This document shows, one piece after another, positions 1 through 8,774 of a stretch of DNA of 21,034 nt. The position numbers and the translations under genes were made by a program. Source of the DNA: an uncultured Opitutia bacterium (GTDB taxonomy: Bacteria > Verrucomicrobiota > Verrucomicrobiia > Opitutales > UBA953). The DNA is taken from the NCBI GenBank assembly GCA_903853185.1, contig CAINSX010000040.1, positions 1 through 21,034 of the forward strand. Reading direction: 5' to 3'. The first letter of the stretch is position 1; the number at the start of each line of letters is the position of its first letter. The notes under the pieces were generated by a model. It was not told the origin of the DNA, searched no databases, and saw nothing but the letters and a program-made list of their open reading frames with translations.

Positions 1-2037
1 AACCAGCTCGCGCTGGTCGACCTGACCGAGGGCAAAATCGTCAGCACCGTCGCCGTCGGCGTCTGCCCCTACGGCATAGCGCTATCGACCGATGGCAAGA
101 CCGCCTACGTAACGAATTTCGGGGGCAACGCTCCCGGCGCCGAAGACCTCGCCGAACCCTCCGGCGGCACGATGGTCGCCGTCGATAAGCGCACGATCCC
201 CCTGCGTGGCACCCTGAGTTTCGTCACCGTCGACGGCACGACGCTGAAGGAATCCAGCCGCGTCGAAGTCGGCCTGCACCCGTCCGAGATCCTGCTCGAT
301 GCGTCCCGTCAGCGGCTCTTCGTCGCCAACGTGGGCGGCGACAGCGTCAGCATGGTCGACACTGCCAAACGGATAGTCACCCAGACCTTGGACACCAAGC
401 CGGACCACGAACTCCCTTGGGGCATGTTGACCGACGGCCTCGCACTCTCGGCGGACGGCAAGACGCTCTACGCCGCCAACGCGGGCATCAACGCCATCGC
501 CTGCCTGGACCTCGCCGGGCCGAAATCGACGCCGAAGCTGATTCCTGCCGGATGGTATCCGGGGGCCCTGCGCCTTCGCGACGGCCAACTCTACGTGGCC
601 AATGTCCGTAACGGTGTCCAGAAGGTCGCGCTTCCCACCGACGCCCAGACCGTCGCGGCATACGACGCCCGCGCCCGCACGGCGGCCCACCTCTCCCATG
701 CGCTGCGCTATGCCAAGAGCCCGCGCACGACCACCGCCACTGCGGCGCCGGTCCCCGTACCGGCCGAAGTCGGCCAGCCCTCCTCGATCAAGCACGCGGT
801 CTACATCATCAAGGAGAACCGCACCTTTGACCAGGTCCTCGGCGATATCGGCCGTGGCAACGCCGAGCCGAAACTCGTACTCTTCCCCCGCGACGTCACC
901 CCGAACCACCACGCCATCGCCGAACGCTGGCCGCTGCTCGACAACTACTACTGCAACGGCGTAAACTCGTCCGACGGCCACGCCTGGGCCAACCAAGGCA
1001 TCGTCGGGCCGTACCGGGAGAAGGACCGTGTCGGCTTCCGCTGTGCCTATGATTTCGGCACGGATTCACTCTTCTACTCGGGATGCGGCTTTCTCTGGGA
1101 TCACGCCCTGCTGCACGGGCGCTCCTTCCGTAACTACGGCGAGATGGACAAGCTGACGAAGATCAAAGGAAAGACATACCACGACTTCTTCACCGACCGC
1201 GAGAACGGCGGAGGCAGCACGGCGTTCACGACCACCTTCTTCATCGACGCCCTCCGCCGGTACAGCTGCCCAGGCTACCCAGGCTGGGACATGGCGATCC
1301 CCGACCAAACGCGCGCTGACGCGTTCCTGAAGGATCTCTCCGCACTGGAAAAGAAAGGCACCTTCCCTGATCTTACGATCATCTACCTGCCCAACGACCA
1401 CACCGCGAACGAACTCACTCCGAAATCCTACGTCGCCGATAATGACCTCGCCCTCGGACGCGTCATCGAAGGCCTTTCCAAGAGCCGCTTTTGGAAAGAC
1501 ATGGCCATCTTCGTCAACGAGGACGACCCGCAGACTGGCGGCGATCATGTCGACGGCCACCGTTCCTTCTGCTTCGTGGTCAGCCCCTACGCCAAGAAAG
1601 GTGCGCTCATCAGCAAGTTCTATAATCAGACCTCGGTGCTACATACGATCAGCCGCATCCTCGGCATTCCCCCGATGAACCAGGTCGTCGCCGCTTCCCC
1701 TACGATGGAAGATTGCTTCACGACCCAGCCCGACTTCACGCCCTACGCCGCGCTGACACCCAAGCAGAAGCTCAATGAGAAGCGCCCACCGGCTGCCAAG
1801 AAAACCGGCTTATGGCCGCCCTTCTCCGTCGGCGACGACCGCCTGACCGCGCAGTTCGAGGCTTTGGATTTCAGCGGCCCAGACCGAATCGACGACGACA
1901 CGCTCAACCGCGCCATCTGGGCGCAGACCCGTCCAGGCGAACGTTACCCGAGCGAGTTCATGGGTGCGCACGGCAAGGGCCTCAAAGCCCTCGGCCTCCA
2001 GCTCAATCCGGACGCGGATGACGATGACGACGAGTAA
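1..2037 (+). CDS. YVTN beta-propeller / phosphoesterase-family fusion protein (5' partial)
   Basis: The frame is open from base 1, so the start lies outside the window; 678 residues are visible, and the ATG at 172 is internal. The N-terminal part carries beta-propeller blades of the YVTN type: YVTN at visible residues 36-39, then LFVAN near 105, LYAAN near 157 and LYVAN near 197. From about residue 261 it becomes a phosphoesterase (PF04185, the phospholipase C/acid phosphatase group): ENRTFD at 272-277, NDH at 465-467, and NEDD at 506-509 followed by DHVDGH at 515-520, which are likely metal and catalytic residues. This fusion is known from soil and aquatic bacteria and is normally exported, but the signal peptide is not visible here. 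It probably hydrolyses an extracellular phosphoester; the substrate is unknown. The C-terminus ends in an acidic run of aspartates. It converges on the DUF1552 gene with only 12 bases between stops. Confidence 0.88.
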   Translation, partial: NQLALVDLTEGKIVSTVAVGVCPYGIALSTDGKTAYVTNFGGNAPGAEDLAEPSGGTMVAVDKRTIPLRGTLSFVTVDGTTLKESSRVEVGLHPSEILLDASRQRLFVANVGGDSVSMVDTAKRIVTQTLDTKPDHELPWGMLTDGLALSADGKTLYAANAGINAIACLDLAGPKSTPKLIPAGWYPGALRLRDGQLYVANVRNGVQKVALPTDAQTVAAYDARARTAAHLSHALRYAKSPRTTTATAAPVPVPAEVGQPSSIKHAVYIIKENRTFDQVLGDIGRGNAEPKLVLFPRDVTPNHHAIAERWPLLDNYYCNGVNSSDGHAWANQGIVGPYREKDRVGFRCAYDFGTDSLFYSGCGFLWDHALLHGRSFRNYGEMDKLTKIKGKTYHDFFTDRENGGGSTAFTTTFFIDALRRYSCPGYPGWDMAIPDQTRADAFLKDLSALEKKGTFPDLTIIYLPNDHTANELTPKSYVADNDLALGRVIEGLSKSRFWKDMAIFVNEDDPQTGGDHVDGHRSFCFVVSPYAKKGALISKFYNQTSVLHTISRILGIPPMNQVVAASPTMEDCFTTQPDFTPYAALTPKQKLNEKRPPAAKKTGLWPPFSVGDDRLTAQFEALDFSGPDRIDDDTLNRAIWAQTRPGERYPSEFMGAHGKGLKALGLQLNPDADDDDDE

Positions 2038-2039
2038 AC

Positions 2040-2061
2040 CTCGCCGGACTTAGCCGACGAG
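2040..2061. terminator. Possible hairpin between convergent genes
   Basis: An 8-bp stem with one mismatch (CTCGCCGG at 2040-2047, CCGACGAG at 2054-2061) and a 6-base loop spans the short gap between the two convergent stop codons and runs into the last codons of the minus-strand gene. There is no real T-tract on the plus side and only a short GTTTA on the minus side, so a terminator role is tentative. Confidence 0.25.
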
Positions 2062-3387
2062 ATTCATGCCGCGCATCGTGCCGGTCGACGAAGCAAACTT
2101 GTCCGCATCGATCCCCATCCGCTGAAGCATCGAGACGAAGAGGTTCGGCAGCGGGTAGTTATGCTCAGTGTCGAACACATGGTGCTGACCGTGATTGAAG
2201 CCGCCGCCCATCAGGAGGGTCGGCATATTGGTCGTGGTGTGGGCGTTGGCGTTGCCGAAATTACTGCCGTAGAGGATCATCGTGCGGTCGAGGAGCGGCG
2301 CGCCGTCTTCCTTCGAGGTCTTGAGGTCTTCCATGAGCTTCGCGAGCAGGCGCATATGCATGCTGTCGATGTCCTTGAGCTGCGAAAGCTTCTTGGCCGA
2401 CTTGCCGTGGTGCGAGAGGCTATGGTACCCGTCGGTCGTCGTATGGACGTGATCGATGTCGAGGGCCGGCGTGTTCACGCTGTCGAGCATGAGGGTCACG
2501 GCGCGCGAGGAGTCGGTCTCGAAGCATAGGCGGGCCATGTCGTACATCAGGCGGACCTTGTCCATGTACTCCTTGGGGCTGCTCGGGTCGAGCGGTGTGG
2601 AGCTCTTGGCGACTGGACGGGGCTTCTTCTCCCATTCTTTCGACATCTGCATGCGCTGTTCAAGTTCGCGGACGCTGGTGAAGTACTGGTCGAGACGATC
2701 GCGATCCTGCGCGCCCATGGAACGGCGGAGCTCGCCGGCCTGACCGCCCACGGCGTCAAGGATGCTCTGCCCAAGCTGGAGGCGGCGCTCCTGGGCCAGG
2801 ACTTCCGTGGCGGAACCGCCCATGAACATCTTACGGAAGACCTCCGAGGCCTTCTCTTCGGTCGGGATCATCACGCCGCCGGCCGTCCAGGAAAGACTGC
2901 GGGAACCACGGGCGCAATTGACGCCGAGGGTCATCGCCGGGAAGCGGGTCAGGTGCCCGATGCGCTCGGCCATGAACTGGTCGAGCGAGATCGTATTGCG
3001 GAAACCGCCGCTGCTCGGGTGCGGAGCCGCGGTCAGGAAGCAATTGTCCGCCGGGTGCCCGCCGTCGACGTCGGGGTGCGAGACGCCGGAGAAGACGCTG
3101 AAATCCTTGCGGTGGGCCTGCAGGAGCTCGAGGTAAGGCGAGGCCTTGTAATCCTTGCCCTTACCCGTCGGGAAGAAGTACTCGGGCACCAGGCCGAGAT
3201 TATTGCAGATACCCAGCATACGGCGGGGCTTGGTCGCGGACGGGACAGCGGCCGCGAAGGCCGGGGTCATCGCATCGAGCATCGGGAGCGCGAGCAGGAC
3301 GCCGGTACCGGCGAGGAAGCGACGGCGCGAGACGGAGCGTTTGAAGGCGACGTAAGGCGTGTTGGCCGGGTTCAGGGAAGAGGGCAT
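2050..3387 (-). CDS. DUF1552 (HXXSHH-motif) protein, Tat-exported
   Basis: This 445-aa protein matches PF07586 (DUF1552). The family-defining HXXSHH motif is visible as HSLSHH at residues 322-327. The N-terminus is a twin-arginine signal: SRRRFLA at 20-26, then a hydrophobic stretch ending near the AFAAA at 43-47, so a folded and possibly metal-bound protein is probably exported through Tat. TatC is encoded elsewhere in this window. The biochemical function of DUF1552 is unknown. It is encoded 11 bases after the stop of the DUF1592-type cytochrome gene, which is the usual pairing of these families in Planctomycetes and Verrucomicrobia, so the two probably act together at the cell envelope. 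The ATG at 3387 is preceded by ATACCCC with no Shine-Dalgarno match. Family assignment is firm; role is inferred. Confidence 0.92.
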   Translation of the reverse strand: MPSSLNPANTPYVAFKRSVSRRRFLAGTGVLLALPMLDAMTPAFAAAVPSATKPRRMLGICNNLGLVPEYFFPTGKGKDYKASPYLELLQAHRKDFSVFSGVSHPDVDGGHPADNCFLTAAPHPSSGGFRNTISLDQFMAERIGHLTRFPAMTLGVNCARGSRSLSWTAGGVMIPTEEKASEVFRKMFMGGSATEVLAQERRLQLGQSILDAVGGQAGELRRSMGAQDRDRLDQYFTSVRELEQRMQMSKEWEKKPRPVAKSSTPLDPSSPKEYMDKVRLMYDMARLCFETDSSRAVTLMLDSVNTPALDIDHVHTTTDGYHSLSHHGKSAKKLSQLKDIDSMHMRLLAKLMEDLKTSKEDGAPLLDRTMILYGSNFGNANAHTTTNMPTLLMGGGFNHGQHHVFDTEHNYPLPNLFVSMLQRMGIDADKFASSTGTMRGMNLVG

Positions 3388-3398
3388 GGGGTATGAGA

Positions 3399-5963
3399 TT
3401 ATTTGTTAAGGAATAGATCGCTGGAGACAAGCCCGTGGACGAGATCGCGGACGCCGTAATGGCCTTCCTTGGCCTGATCGAGGAGGGCCTCGACCTTAGG
3501 ACGGTCCGAGAACCCGACGGGCGCGCCGGTGGCGAAGACGGTCAGCTGTCCGACGATATTACGCGCGAGCTGACGCTCATCGGCGGCGACGATCTTCTTG
3601 AATTCGCGGATGTCCTTGAACTTCTTGCCATCAAGTTCGCCGTAGGCCTCGACGGCCAAGGCGTTATGGAAGGCATACTTCTGTCCGTTCTTGCCGATGC
3701 CAATCTCCGGCGTCTTGCCATCGAGTGCGCGATAGCGTTCGCGGAAGCCGCCCATGACGTCGAAGTTCTCGAGTGCGAAGCCGGGCGGATCAATCTTGGT
3801 ATGGCAGGCGGAACAGGACTCGAGCTTACGGTGCTTCTCGAGCTGCTGACGGATCGTGACGGCGCCACGGGTGTCCGGCTCGACCGCCGGCACGCTGGCG
3901 GGCGGGGGCGGCGGCTTGCGGCCGAGGACGCGCTCCATGATCCAGGCGCCGCGCGTGACGGGGGAGGTGGTGGTGCCATTGGCGGTCACCTTGAGGACGG
4001 CGGCTTGCGTCATGAAACCGCCACGGACGCTGTCCTTGGGCAAGGCGACCTTCTGCAGCTTGGCGCCGGCCACGGGCGGCAGCTGATAAAGGGTCGCGAG
4101 GCGTTCGTTCACGAACACGAAATCCGCGTCGACGATATTACGGGCGGGCAGATTGCTGCGGATCAGTTCGGCGAAGGTGGCATGACTTTCGTCGCGAGCC
4201 GATTCGACGAGGTGGTCGTCGAGGTAGTAATCCGGATACAGCAGGTTATCCGGGTCATTGGCGCCGGCCTTGCGCAGATCGAGCCAGTAGTCGGTGAAGG
4301 TGTCGACGAAGCGAGCGGAGCGCGGGTCGGCCAGGAGCCGTTCGGTCTGCGCCCGCAGGGTCTTGGGTTCATGCAGCGTACCGGCGGCGGCCAGCGAACG
4401 AAGCTGTTCGTCGGGCGGGGAGTTCCACAGGAAATAGGCCAGGCGCGCGGCCAAGGCGTGGTCATCCAGGCGGCCGGGCTTTTCCTGCAAGTAGAGATAG
4501 GAAGGCGAGCACAGCACGGCGGTGTAGCCGGTCAACATGGCCTCGGCGAAGGTGCTGCCCGACTTCAACGCGCCGAGGATGACAGGGAGGAAGCGGGTCT
4601 CTTCCTGAGGCGAGACTGGCGTGCGATAGGCTTGCTTCACGAAGCGACGCAGCAGGCGTTCGGCGTCCTTCGGCGCATCCTTCGTCTCGACGTCGTAGCG
4701 AAGCGGCGAGCCCACGGCAGGCTTCGTCGGCAGAGCGTCGAACAGCACGGCGTAAGGCGCGGCGGGCCACTTCGGCGCGAGCGGGCCTTCGACCTCGATC
4801 CAGCGCATCACCAAACCAGGCTGCCCTTCCGGAGTCGCCAAAGGATTCTGCGCGCGGCTGGCGCCCGGGCGGGAGCGATAAAAACGGACGGTGTCGATCT
4901 GGATGGTCTCGCCGGCCTTGAGGACGACATCGAGCTCGTTGACGGTCACGTCCGGATTGAAGTCGACGTTGCCGATGCGCCGCAGGATACGCGGGTGCGT
5001 CAGGGCATAGACCGTCACCGGCTCAGGGCGATGGCCTTTGGAGATATCATCCAGATCCGGAATATACCAGCGTGCCGGGCCCTTGCCGGTCGGCTTGCCC
5101 GGTCCAACCCAGACGGAATGGCCGCAGAGCTTGAGCTTATAGCGTCCCGAAGTCGGTGCGCGAAAGGTCGAAAAATTAGGTTCCACCGGCTCGTAAGCGC
5201 CATGCACGACGCCTACGCCTTCCTCGTCACGGAGCTTAGGGTCCGCCTTGCCGACGGAGGTCTTGGCGTCGCCCCGGCGGACATCCGGCTGACCCGTGAA
5301 GCCGAGCGTCGGGAAGGTGGCGCGTTCGGGAGACGTATTGAACTCCGAGAACTTCATCTTGCCGGTGTAGCTGCCCTGCTGGCGGGCATAGTAACGCTTC
5401 GGCGAGGCGTCGGGTTTCTCGACGGAAGAGACGAAGGCGGACCGCAGGCCTTCTTCGGTGGCGGTCAGATAGCGCTGCAACTGGACGTGCGAGACGTCGA
5501 GCGCCTGACCGGTCTTATTGAAGCGGAACGCATCGGTGTCCTCCGGCAGGGTCTCCTTCAGGTCGAGCCACGGAGCCTGCAGGAGGTCGCGCACTGCGTT
5601 CTCGTATTCGAAACGGTTCATGCGTCGTTCCACGGTACGACCTTGCGAAGCGAAACGCGTAGCTTCCTGGCGGACGAGTAACGCGGAGAGGTCTCCGAGA
5701 TAGGCCGCCTGCTGCGTGGCGTCCGGGCGCGCCTTCTTCTTGGGCGGCATCTCGCCGCTGGCGGTCCGGTCAAAGATCTTCACCCAGGTCTCGAAGGACC
5801 TGGCATCGGTCAGGTCGGACTTGAGCGCCGTCAGATCCAGCCCGCCCTTCCTGGCGTCGGCGTCATGGCACTCGACGCAGTTCTTATCGAGAAACGGCGG
5901 GAGCGCCCCCGCGGAACCCAGGGGCAGAAGGACGAGACTGAGAAAGACGAGACGGAGAGTCAT
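3399..5963 (-). CDS. Secreted DUF1587/1595/1592/1588/1585 protein with two CxxCH motifs
   Basis: This 854-aa protein has a Sec-type signal peptide (about residues 1-20) followed at once by a cytochrome-like segment with CVECH at 29-33. The domain order, read from conserved text, is: planctomycete cytochrome region; DUF1587 (about 108-180); a beta-rich stretch (about 250-400) that may be a carbohydrate-binding-like module; DUF1595 (about 420-490); DUF1592 (about 500-635); DUF1588 (about 645-745), with a second CxxCH (CSACH, 717-721) and the family's IDPPGFALENFD signature; and DUF1585 at the C-terminus. Both CxxCH sites could bind c-type heme covalently, which suggests electron transfer or oxidative chemistry outside the cytoplasm. 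No member of this architecture has a function I can state. It is first in a two-gene operon with the DUF1552 gene. An open frame of 748 codons on the opposite strand (3435-5681) is a composition artefact. Confidence 0.92.
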   Translation of the reverse strand: MTLRLVFLSLVLLPLGSAGALPPFLDKNCVECHDADARKGGLDLTALKSDLTDARSFETWVKIFDRTASGEMPPKKKARPDATQQAAYLGDLSALLVRQEATRFASQGRTVERRMNRFEYENAVRDLLQAPWLDLKETLPEDTDAFRFNKTGQALDVSHVQLQRYLTATEEGLRSAFVSSVEKPDASPKRYYARQQGSYTGKMKFSEFNTSPERATFPTLGFTGQPDVRRGDAKTSVGKADPKLRDEEGVGVVHGAYEPVEPNFSTFRAPTSGRYKLKLCGHSVWVGPGKPTGKGPARWYIPDLDDISKGHRPEPVTVYALTHPRILRRIGNVDFNPDVTVNELDVVLKAGETIQIDTVRFYRSRPGASRAQNPLATPEGQPGLVMRWIEVEGPLAPKWPAAPYAVLFDALPTKPAVGSPLRYDVETKDAPKDAERLLRRFVKQAYRTPVSPQEETRFLPVILGALKSGSTFAEAMLTGYTAVLCSPSYLYLQEKPGRLDDHALAARLAYFLWNSPPDEQLRSLAAAGTLHEPKTLRAQTERLLADPRSARFVDTFTDYWLDLRKAGANDPDNLLYPDYYLDDHLVESARDESHATFAELIRSNLPARNIVDADFVFVNERLATLYQLPPVAGAKLQKVALPKDSVRGGFMTQAAVLKVTANGTTTSPVTRGAWIMERVLGRKPPPPPASVPAVEPDTRGAVTIRQQLEKHRKLESCSACHTKIDPPGFALENFDVMGGFRERYRALDGKTPEIGIGKNGQKYAFHNALAVEAYGELDGKKFKDIREFKKIVAADERQLARNIVGQLTVFATGAPVGFSDRPKVEALLDQAKEGHYGVRDLVHGLVSSDLFLNK

Positions 5964-6098
5964 GAAAGGCAGTCATTATGACAGCCGAAGCCACGAAGGG
6001 TTGCCAAGGTAAACTACCTAGCAATAGGCACTTTTGCTGAGATTTAGGCCCCAAGCGTCGAGGATTGTGACACCCATCGTTTAATCCTGCCCTACTGG
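5964..6098. promoter_or_regulatory. Divergent intergenic region with an imperfect dyad
   Basis: This 135-base gap separates the divergent starts of the DUF1592/DUF1552 operon and yifB and must hold both promoters. At 6001-6025 there is an imperfect inverted repeat, TTGCCAAGGT facing ACCTAGCAA around AAACT, which could be an operator. TTGCCA at 6001-6006 resembles a -35 box for yifB, but no good -10 follows at 16-18 bases. On the minus strand CATAAT lies 11 bases before the ATG at 5963, which would imply a very short leader. No Shine-Dalgarno sequence is clear for either gene. Confidence 0.3.
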
Positions 6099-7622
6099 AT
6101 GCTCTCCGTCATCCGTTCGGCCGCCTTGGTCGGAGTCGAAGCCGTCCCTGTGGAGATCGAGGTCAACACCGGTGAGCTCGGCGAGAATGGGCTCTGGCTG
6201 GTGGGACTGCCTGATGCGGCAGTAAAGGAATCCGAGGAGCGGGTGCAGTCGGCCCTGCAGAACAGCGGCCTGCGCCTGCCGGAGACCCGCACGACCATTA
6301 ACCTCGCACCAGGCGACCTGAAGAAGGAAGGGGCGATCTACGACCTGCCCATCGCGCTCGGCATCGCGGCCTCGACCGGCCAGTTGGATCGCGCGTTCCT
6401 GAAGCACTACCTCATCGCCGGCGAACTCGGGCTGAGCGGAGCAACGCGTCCCGTCCGCGGCGGCGTCGCGATGGCGATCCTCGCGCGCAAGACTGGCTTG
6501 CGCGGCGTCATCCTACCCCGGGCCTCAGCTGAGGAAGCCTCGCTGGTCGGCGGCATCGAAGCCATCCCAGCCGACACGCTCGACGGCGCGCTCCGCTTCC
6601 TTACCGGCGAAGCGAAGGTCGAACCGTTGACACCAAAGCACGCGCCCGAGGCCACGTTGGCCGACGGGCAGCCCGACTTTGCCGAGGTCAAAGGACAGGC
6701 AGCGATCCGCAGGGCGGTCGAAGTCGCCGCGGCCGGCGGGCACAACCTACTCATGATCGGCCCGCCGGGCTCGGGTAAATCGCTGATCGCGAAACGCATC
6801 CCAACAATCCTGCCCGCGCCGGACGCGGAGGAATTCCTCGAGATCCTCGGCGTGCATTCAGCGGCAGGTATGGGGCTCACTGACGCCCGGCGCGGTTGGC
6901 ACAGGCCATTTCGCTCACCACACCACACGATCAGCGATATCGGGCTCATCGGCGGCGGCAGCATCCCCGGACCGGGCGAAGTCTCGCTCGCCCACCTTGG
7001 CGTGCTCTTTCTGGATGAACTCCCGGAGTTTCGTCGCTCGGCGCTCGAGGTCTTACGTCAACCCCTCGAGGACGGCCAGGTCACCGTCTCCCGCGCAGCG
7101 GCAAAGGTCACCCTGCCCTCGCGGCTGATGCTTGTGGCGGCGATGAACCCCTGTCCGTGCGGACACCTCGGCGACCGACGACGCGAATGCCGTTGCTCGC
7201 CGATGCAGGTGCGCAAATACCGCGGCAAGATTTCGGGTCCGCTGCTGGATCGCATCGACATCCAGGTCGAAGCACCGGCCCTGACCCTCGAAGAACTCCG
7301 CGATGCGGCCCCTGGCGAAGCCTCCGCCGTCATCCGTGGGCGCGTCGAAGCGGCACGAGCCAAACAACGGCTGCGCTTCGGCGGACGGACCGGCGGGTGC
7401 AACGCCCTCCTCGGCGGTCGCGAGCTGCGCGAGTACTGTGCGCTGGATAAAGCCCAAGGCGACCTACTCCAGCAGGCGATGGAGAAGCTGGGCCTTTCCG
7501 CCCGGGCCTATGACCGTATCCTGCGGGTCGCCCGCACGATTGCCGACCTTGCGGGGGCCGAACGCATCGCCACGGCCCATCTGTTGGAGGCCATCCACTA
7601 CCGTTCGTTGGACCGAAACTGA
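6099..7622 (+). CDS. comM: YifB/ComM family Mg-chelatase-like AAA+ ATPase
   Basis: At 507 aa this is the usual length for YifB/ComM. The N-terminal ChlI-like domain holds the family text NLAPGDLKKEG (68-78) and DLPIALGIA (82-90). The AAA+ core has Walker A GPPGSGKS at 221-228 and Walker B VLFLDELPE at 302-310. A cysteine cluster follows in NPCPCG (350-355) with C364 and C366, and the C-terminal Mg-chelatase subdomain ends the protein. In Vibrio and Haemophilus, ComM is a hexameric helicase that drives branch migration when transforming DNA is integrated; many bacteria without known competence also carry it. No other competence gene is recognised in the window. The ATG at 6099 gives the full conserved N-terminus, although no Shine-Dalgarno sequence precedes it. 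The symbol is by homology only. Confidence 0.93.
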   Translation: MLSVIRSAALVGVEAVPVEIEVNTGELGENGLWLVGLPDAAVKESEERVQSALQNSGLRLPETRTTINLAPGDLKKEGAIYDLPIALGIAASTGQLDRAFLKHYLIAGELGLSGATRPVRGGVAMAILARKTGLRGVILPRASAEEASLVGGIEAIPADTLDGALRFLTGEAKVEPLTPKHAPEATLADGQPDFAEVKGQAAIRRAVEVAAAGGHNLLMIGPPGSGKSLIAKRIPTILPAPDAEEFLEILGVHSAAGMGLTDARRGWHRPFRSPHHTISDIGLIGGGSIPGPGEVSLAHLGVLFLDELPEFRRSALEVLRQPLEDGQVTVSRAAAKVTLPSRLMLVAAMNPCPCGHLGDRRRECRCSPMQVRKYRGKISGPLLDRIDIQVEAPALTLEELRDAAPGEASAVIRGRVEAARAKQRLRFGGRTGGCNALLGGRELREYCALDKAQGDLLQQAMEKLGLSARAYDRILRVARTIADLAGAERIATAHLLEAIHYRSLDRN

Positions 7623-7656
7623 AAACGCTCGCCCACCCTCGGGAAATGCCTCCAAT

Positions 7657-7660
7657 GAGG
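7657..7660 (+). promoter_or_regulatory. Ribosome binding site for the ThuA-domain gene
   Basis: GAGG lies 8 bases before the ATG at 7669. This supports that ATG over the long in-frame extension reaching back into yifB, and the signal peptide begins exactly there. Confidence 0.6.
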
Positions 7661-7668
7661 CCCTCCCC

Positions 7669-8718
7669 ATGAAAACCCTGCACAAGCTCGGGCTGATCTG
7701 CCTGCTCGCCCTCCTGGCCCTACCCCTCGGCGCGGCCGAAAAGATCCGCGTCCTCATCCTCGACGGACGCAACAACCACGACTGGGTACGTACGACCGAG
7801 TCCTGCAAGGCCACCCTCGAGGCCACCGGTCGCTTCACCGTGACGGTCGCCACCGCTCCCGCCGCCTTCGCCAAGGCCAAGCCGGGCAAGCCCAAGGCCG
7901 GCGACGCCGCCGCGAAGAAAGCCTTCGACGCCGCGATGAAGGAATGGAACGCCGAAGAAGCCGCCTTCAAGCAGGCCCACGCCGCCGAATGGGAACAGTG
8001 GTCCCCGAAGTTTGCCGACTACCAGGTCATCGTGAACAACTACAACGGACCGGAATGGGGCACCGCGATGAAGGACTCCTTCACCGAGTTCGTCATGAAC
8101 GGCGGCGGACTCGTCAATGTCCACGCGGCCAACAACGCCTTCACGGGCTGGGATAACTTCAACGAGATGATCTGCTGCGGCTGGCGCGACGGAAAATTCG
8201 CCAGCCGTATCGCGGTCGACGACAAGACCGGCAAGGCCGTCGCGCTCGTCGACGCCGACGAGAAGATCACGACCAAGGGCTTCGGCTCCGGCCACGGCTC
8301 CAAACATATCTTCACGCTCAAGACCCGCGACGACGCCCACCCGATCATGCAGGGCCTCCCCGCCGAATGGCTCCATGCCACCGACGAACTCTACGGTCGC
8401 ATGCGCGGCAGCGCCGACCACATGCACGTGCTCTCGAGCTCCTACTCCAAGCCCGACACGGGCGGCACCGACATGCATGAGCCGATGGTCTGGTACGCCC
8501 CGTTCAACAAGGGCCGCGTCGTGACGACCTCGATGGGCCACATCTGGGTCGGCGACAACTCTTTCGACGCCCTGCATTGCGTGGGCTTCCAGACCATCCT
8601 CGCCCGCTCCACCGAATGGGCCGCGACCGGCAAGGTCACCCTGCCCGTCCCGGAAGGCTTCCCGACCCTCGACAAGACGAGCGTCATCGAGCCGTCCAAG
8701 GTCGCCTGGAAGAAGTAA
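7669..8718 (+). CDS. Secreted ThuA-domain protein (glutamine-amidotransferase-like fold)
   Basis: This 349-aa protein starts at the ATG at 7669; the same frame is open further upstream but that part overlaps yifB and is not coding. Residues 1-23 form a signal peptide (hydrophobic core 9-22, cleavage probably near GAA). The mature part begins with the ThuA strand KIRVLILDGRNNHDW (25-39) and continues with NNYNGPEW (123-130), GGGLVNVHAANN (145-156) and the C-terminal GRVVTTSMGH (282-291), all typical of PF06283. An Ala/Lys/Glu-rich helical insert lies at about 66-110. ThuA is named for trehalose utilisation in rhizobia, and many exported Verrucomicrobia and Planctomycetes members occur near Gfo/Idh oxidoreductases, as here. 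A role in processing an oxidised sugar is plausible, but the reaction is not established. It lies 46 bases after yifB and ends at a good terminator. Confidence 0.88.
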   Translation: MKTLHKLGLICLLALLALPLGAAEKIRVLILDGRNNHDWVRTTESCKATLEATGRFTVTVATAPAAFAKAKPGKPKAGDAAAKKAFDAAMKEWNAEEAAFKQAHAAEWEQWSPKFADYQVIVNNYNGPEWGTAMKDSFTEFVMNGGGLVNVHAANNAFTGWDNFNEMICCGWRDGKFASRIAVDDKTGKAVALVDADEKITTKGFGSGHGSKHIFTLKTRDDAHPIMQGLPAEWLHATDELYGRMRGSADHMHVLSSSYSKPDTGGTDMHEPMVWYAPFNKGRVVTTSMGHIWVGDNSFDALHCVGFQTILARSTEWAATGKVTLPVPEGFPTLDKTSVIEPSKVAWKK

Positions 8719-8741
8719 GCCTCGCGCTTACGTCGGAACAC

Positions 8742-8774
8742 GAAGGCCCGCCATTGCGCGGGCCTTCTGCTTTT
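8742..8774 (+). terminator. Intrinsic terminator after the ThuA gene
   Basis: A perfect 10-bp stem (GAAGGCCCGC at 8742-8751 pairing with GCGGGCCTTC at 8758-8767) with a 6-base loop is followed by TGCTTTT. It lies in the 55-base gap between two convergent genes and probably also limits read-through from the minus strand, although the T-tract on that side is poor. Confidence 0.72.

Noticed and set aside
3435..5681. Open frame of 748 codons on the plus strand
   Set aside because: It lies fully antisense to the DUF1592 gene, whose domains and CxxCH motifs are clear. Long antisense frames are expected from GC-rich codon use.
7303..7668. Upstream extension of the ThuA frame
   Set aside because: It overlaps the conserved end of yifB; the signal peptide and ribosome site place the start at 7669.
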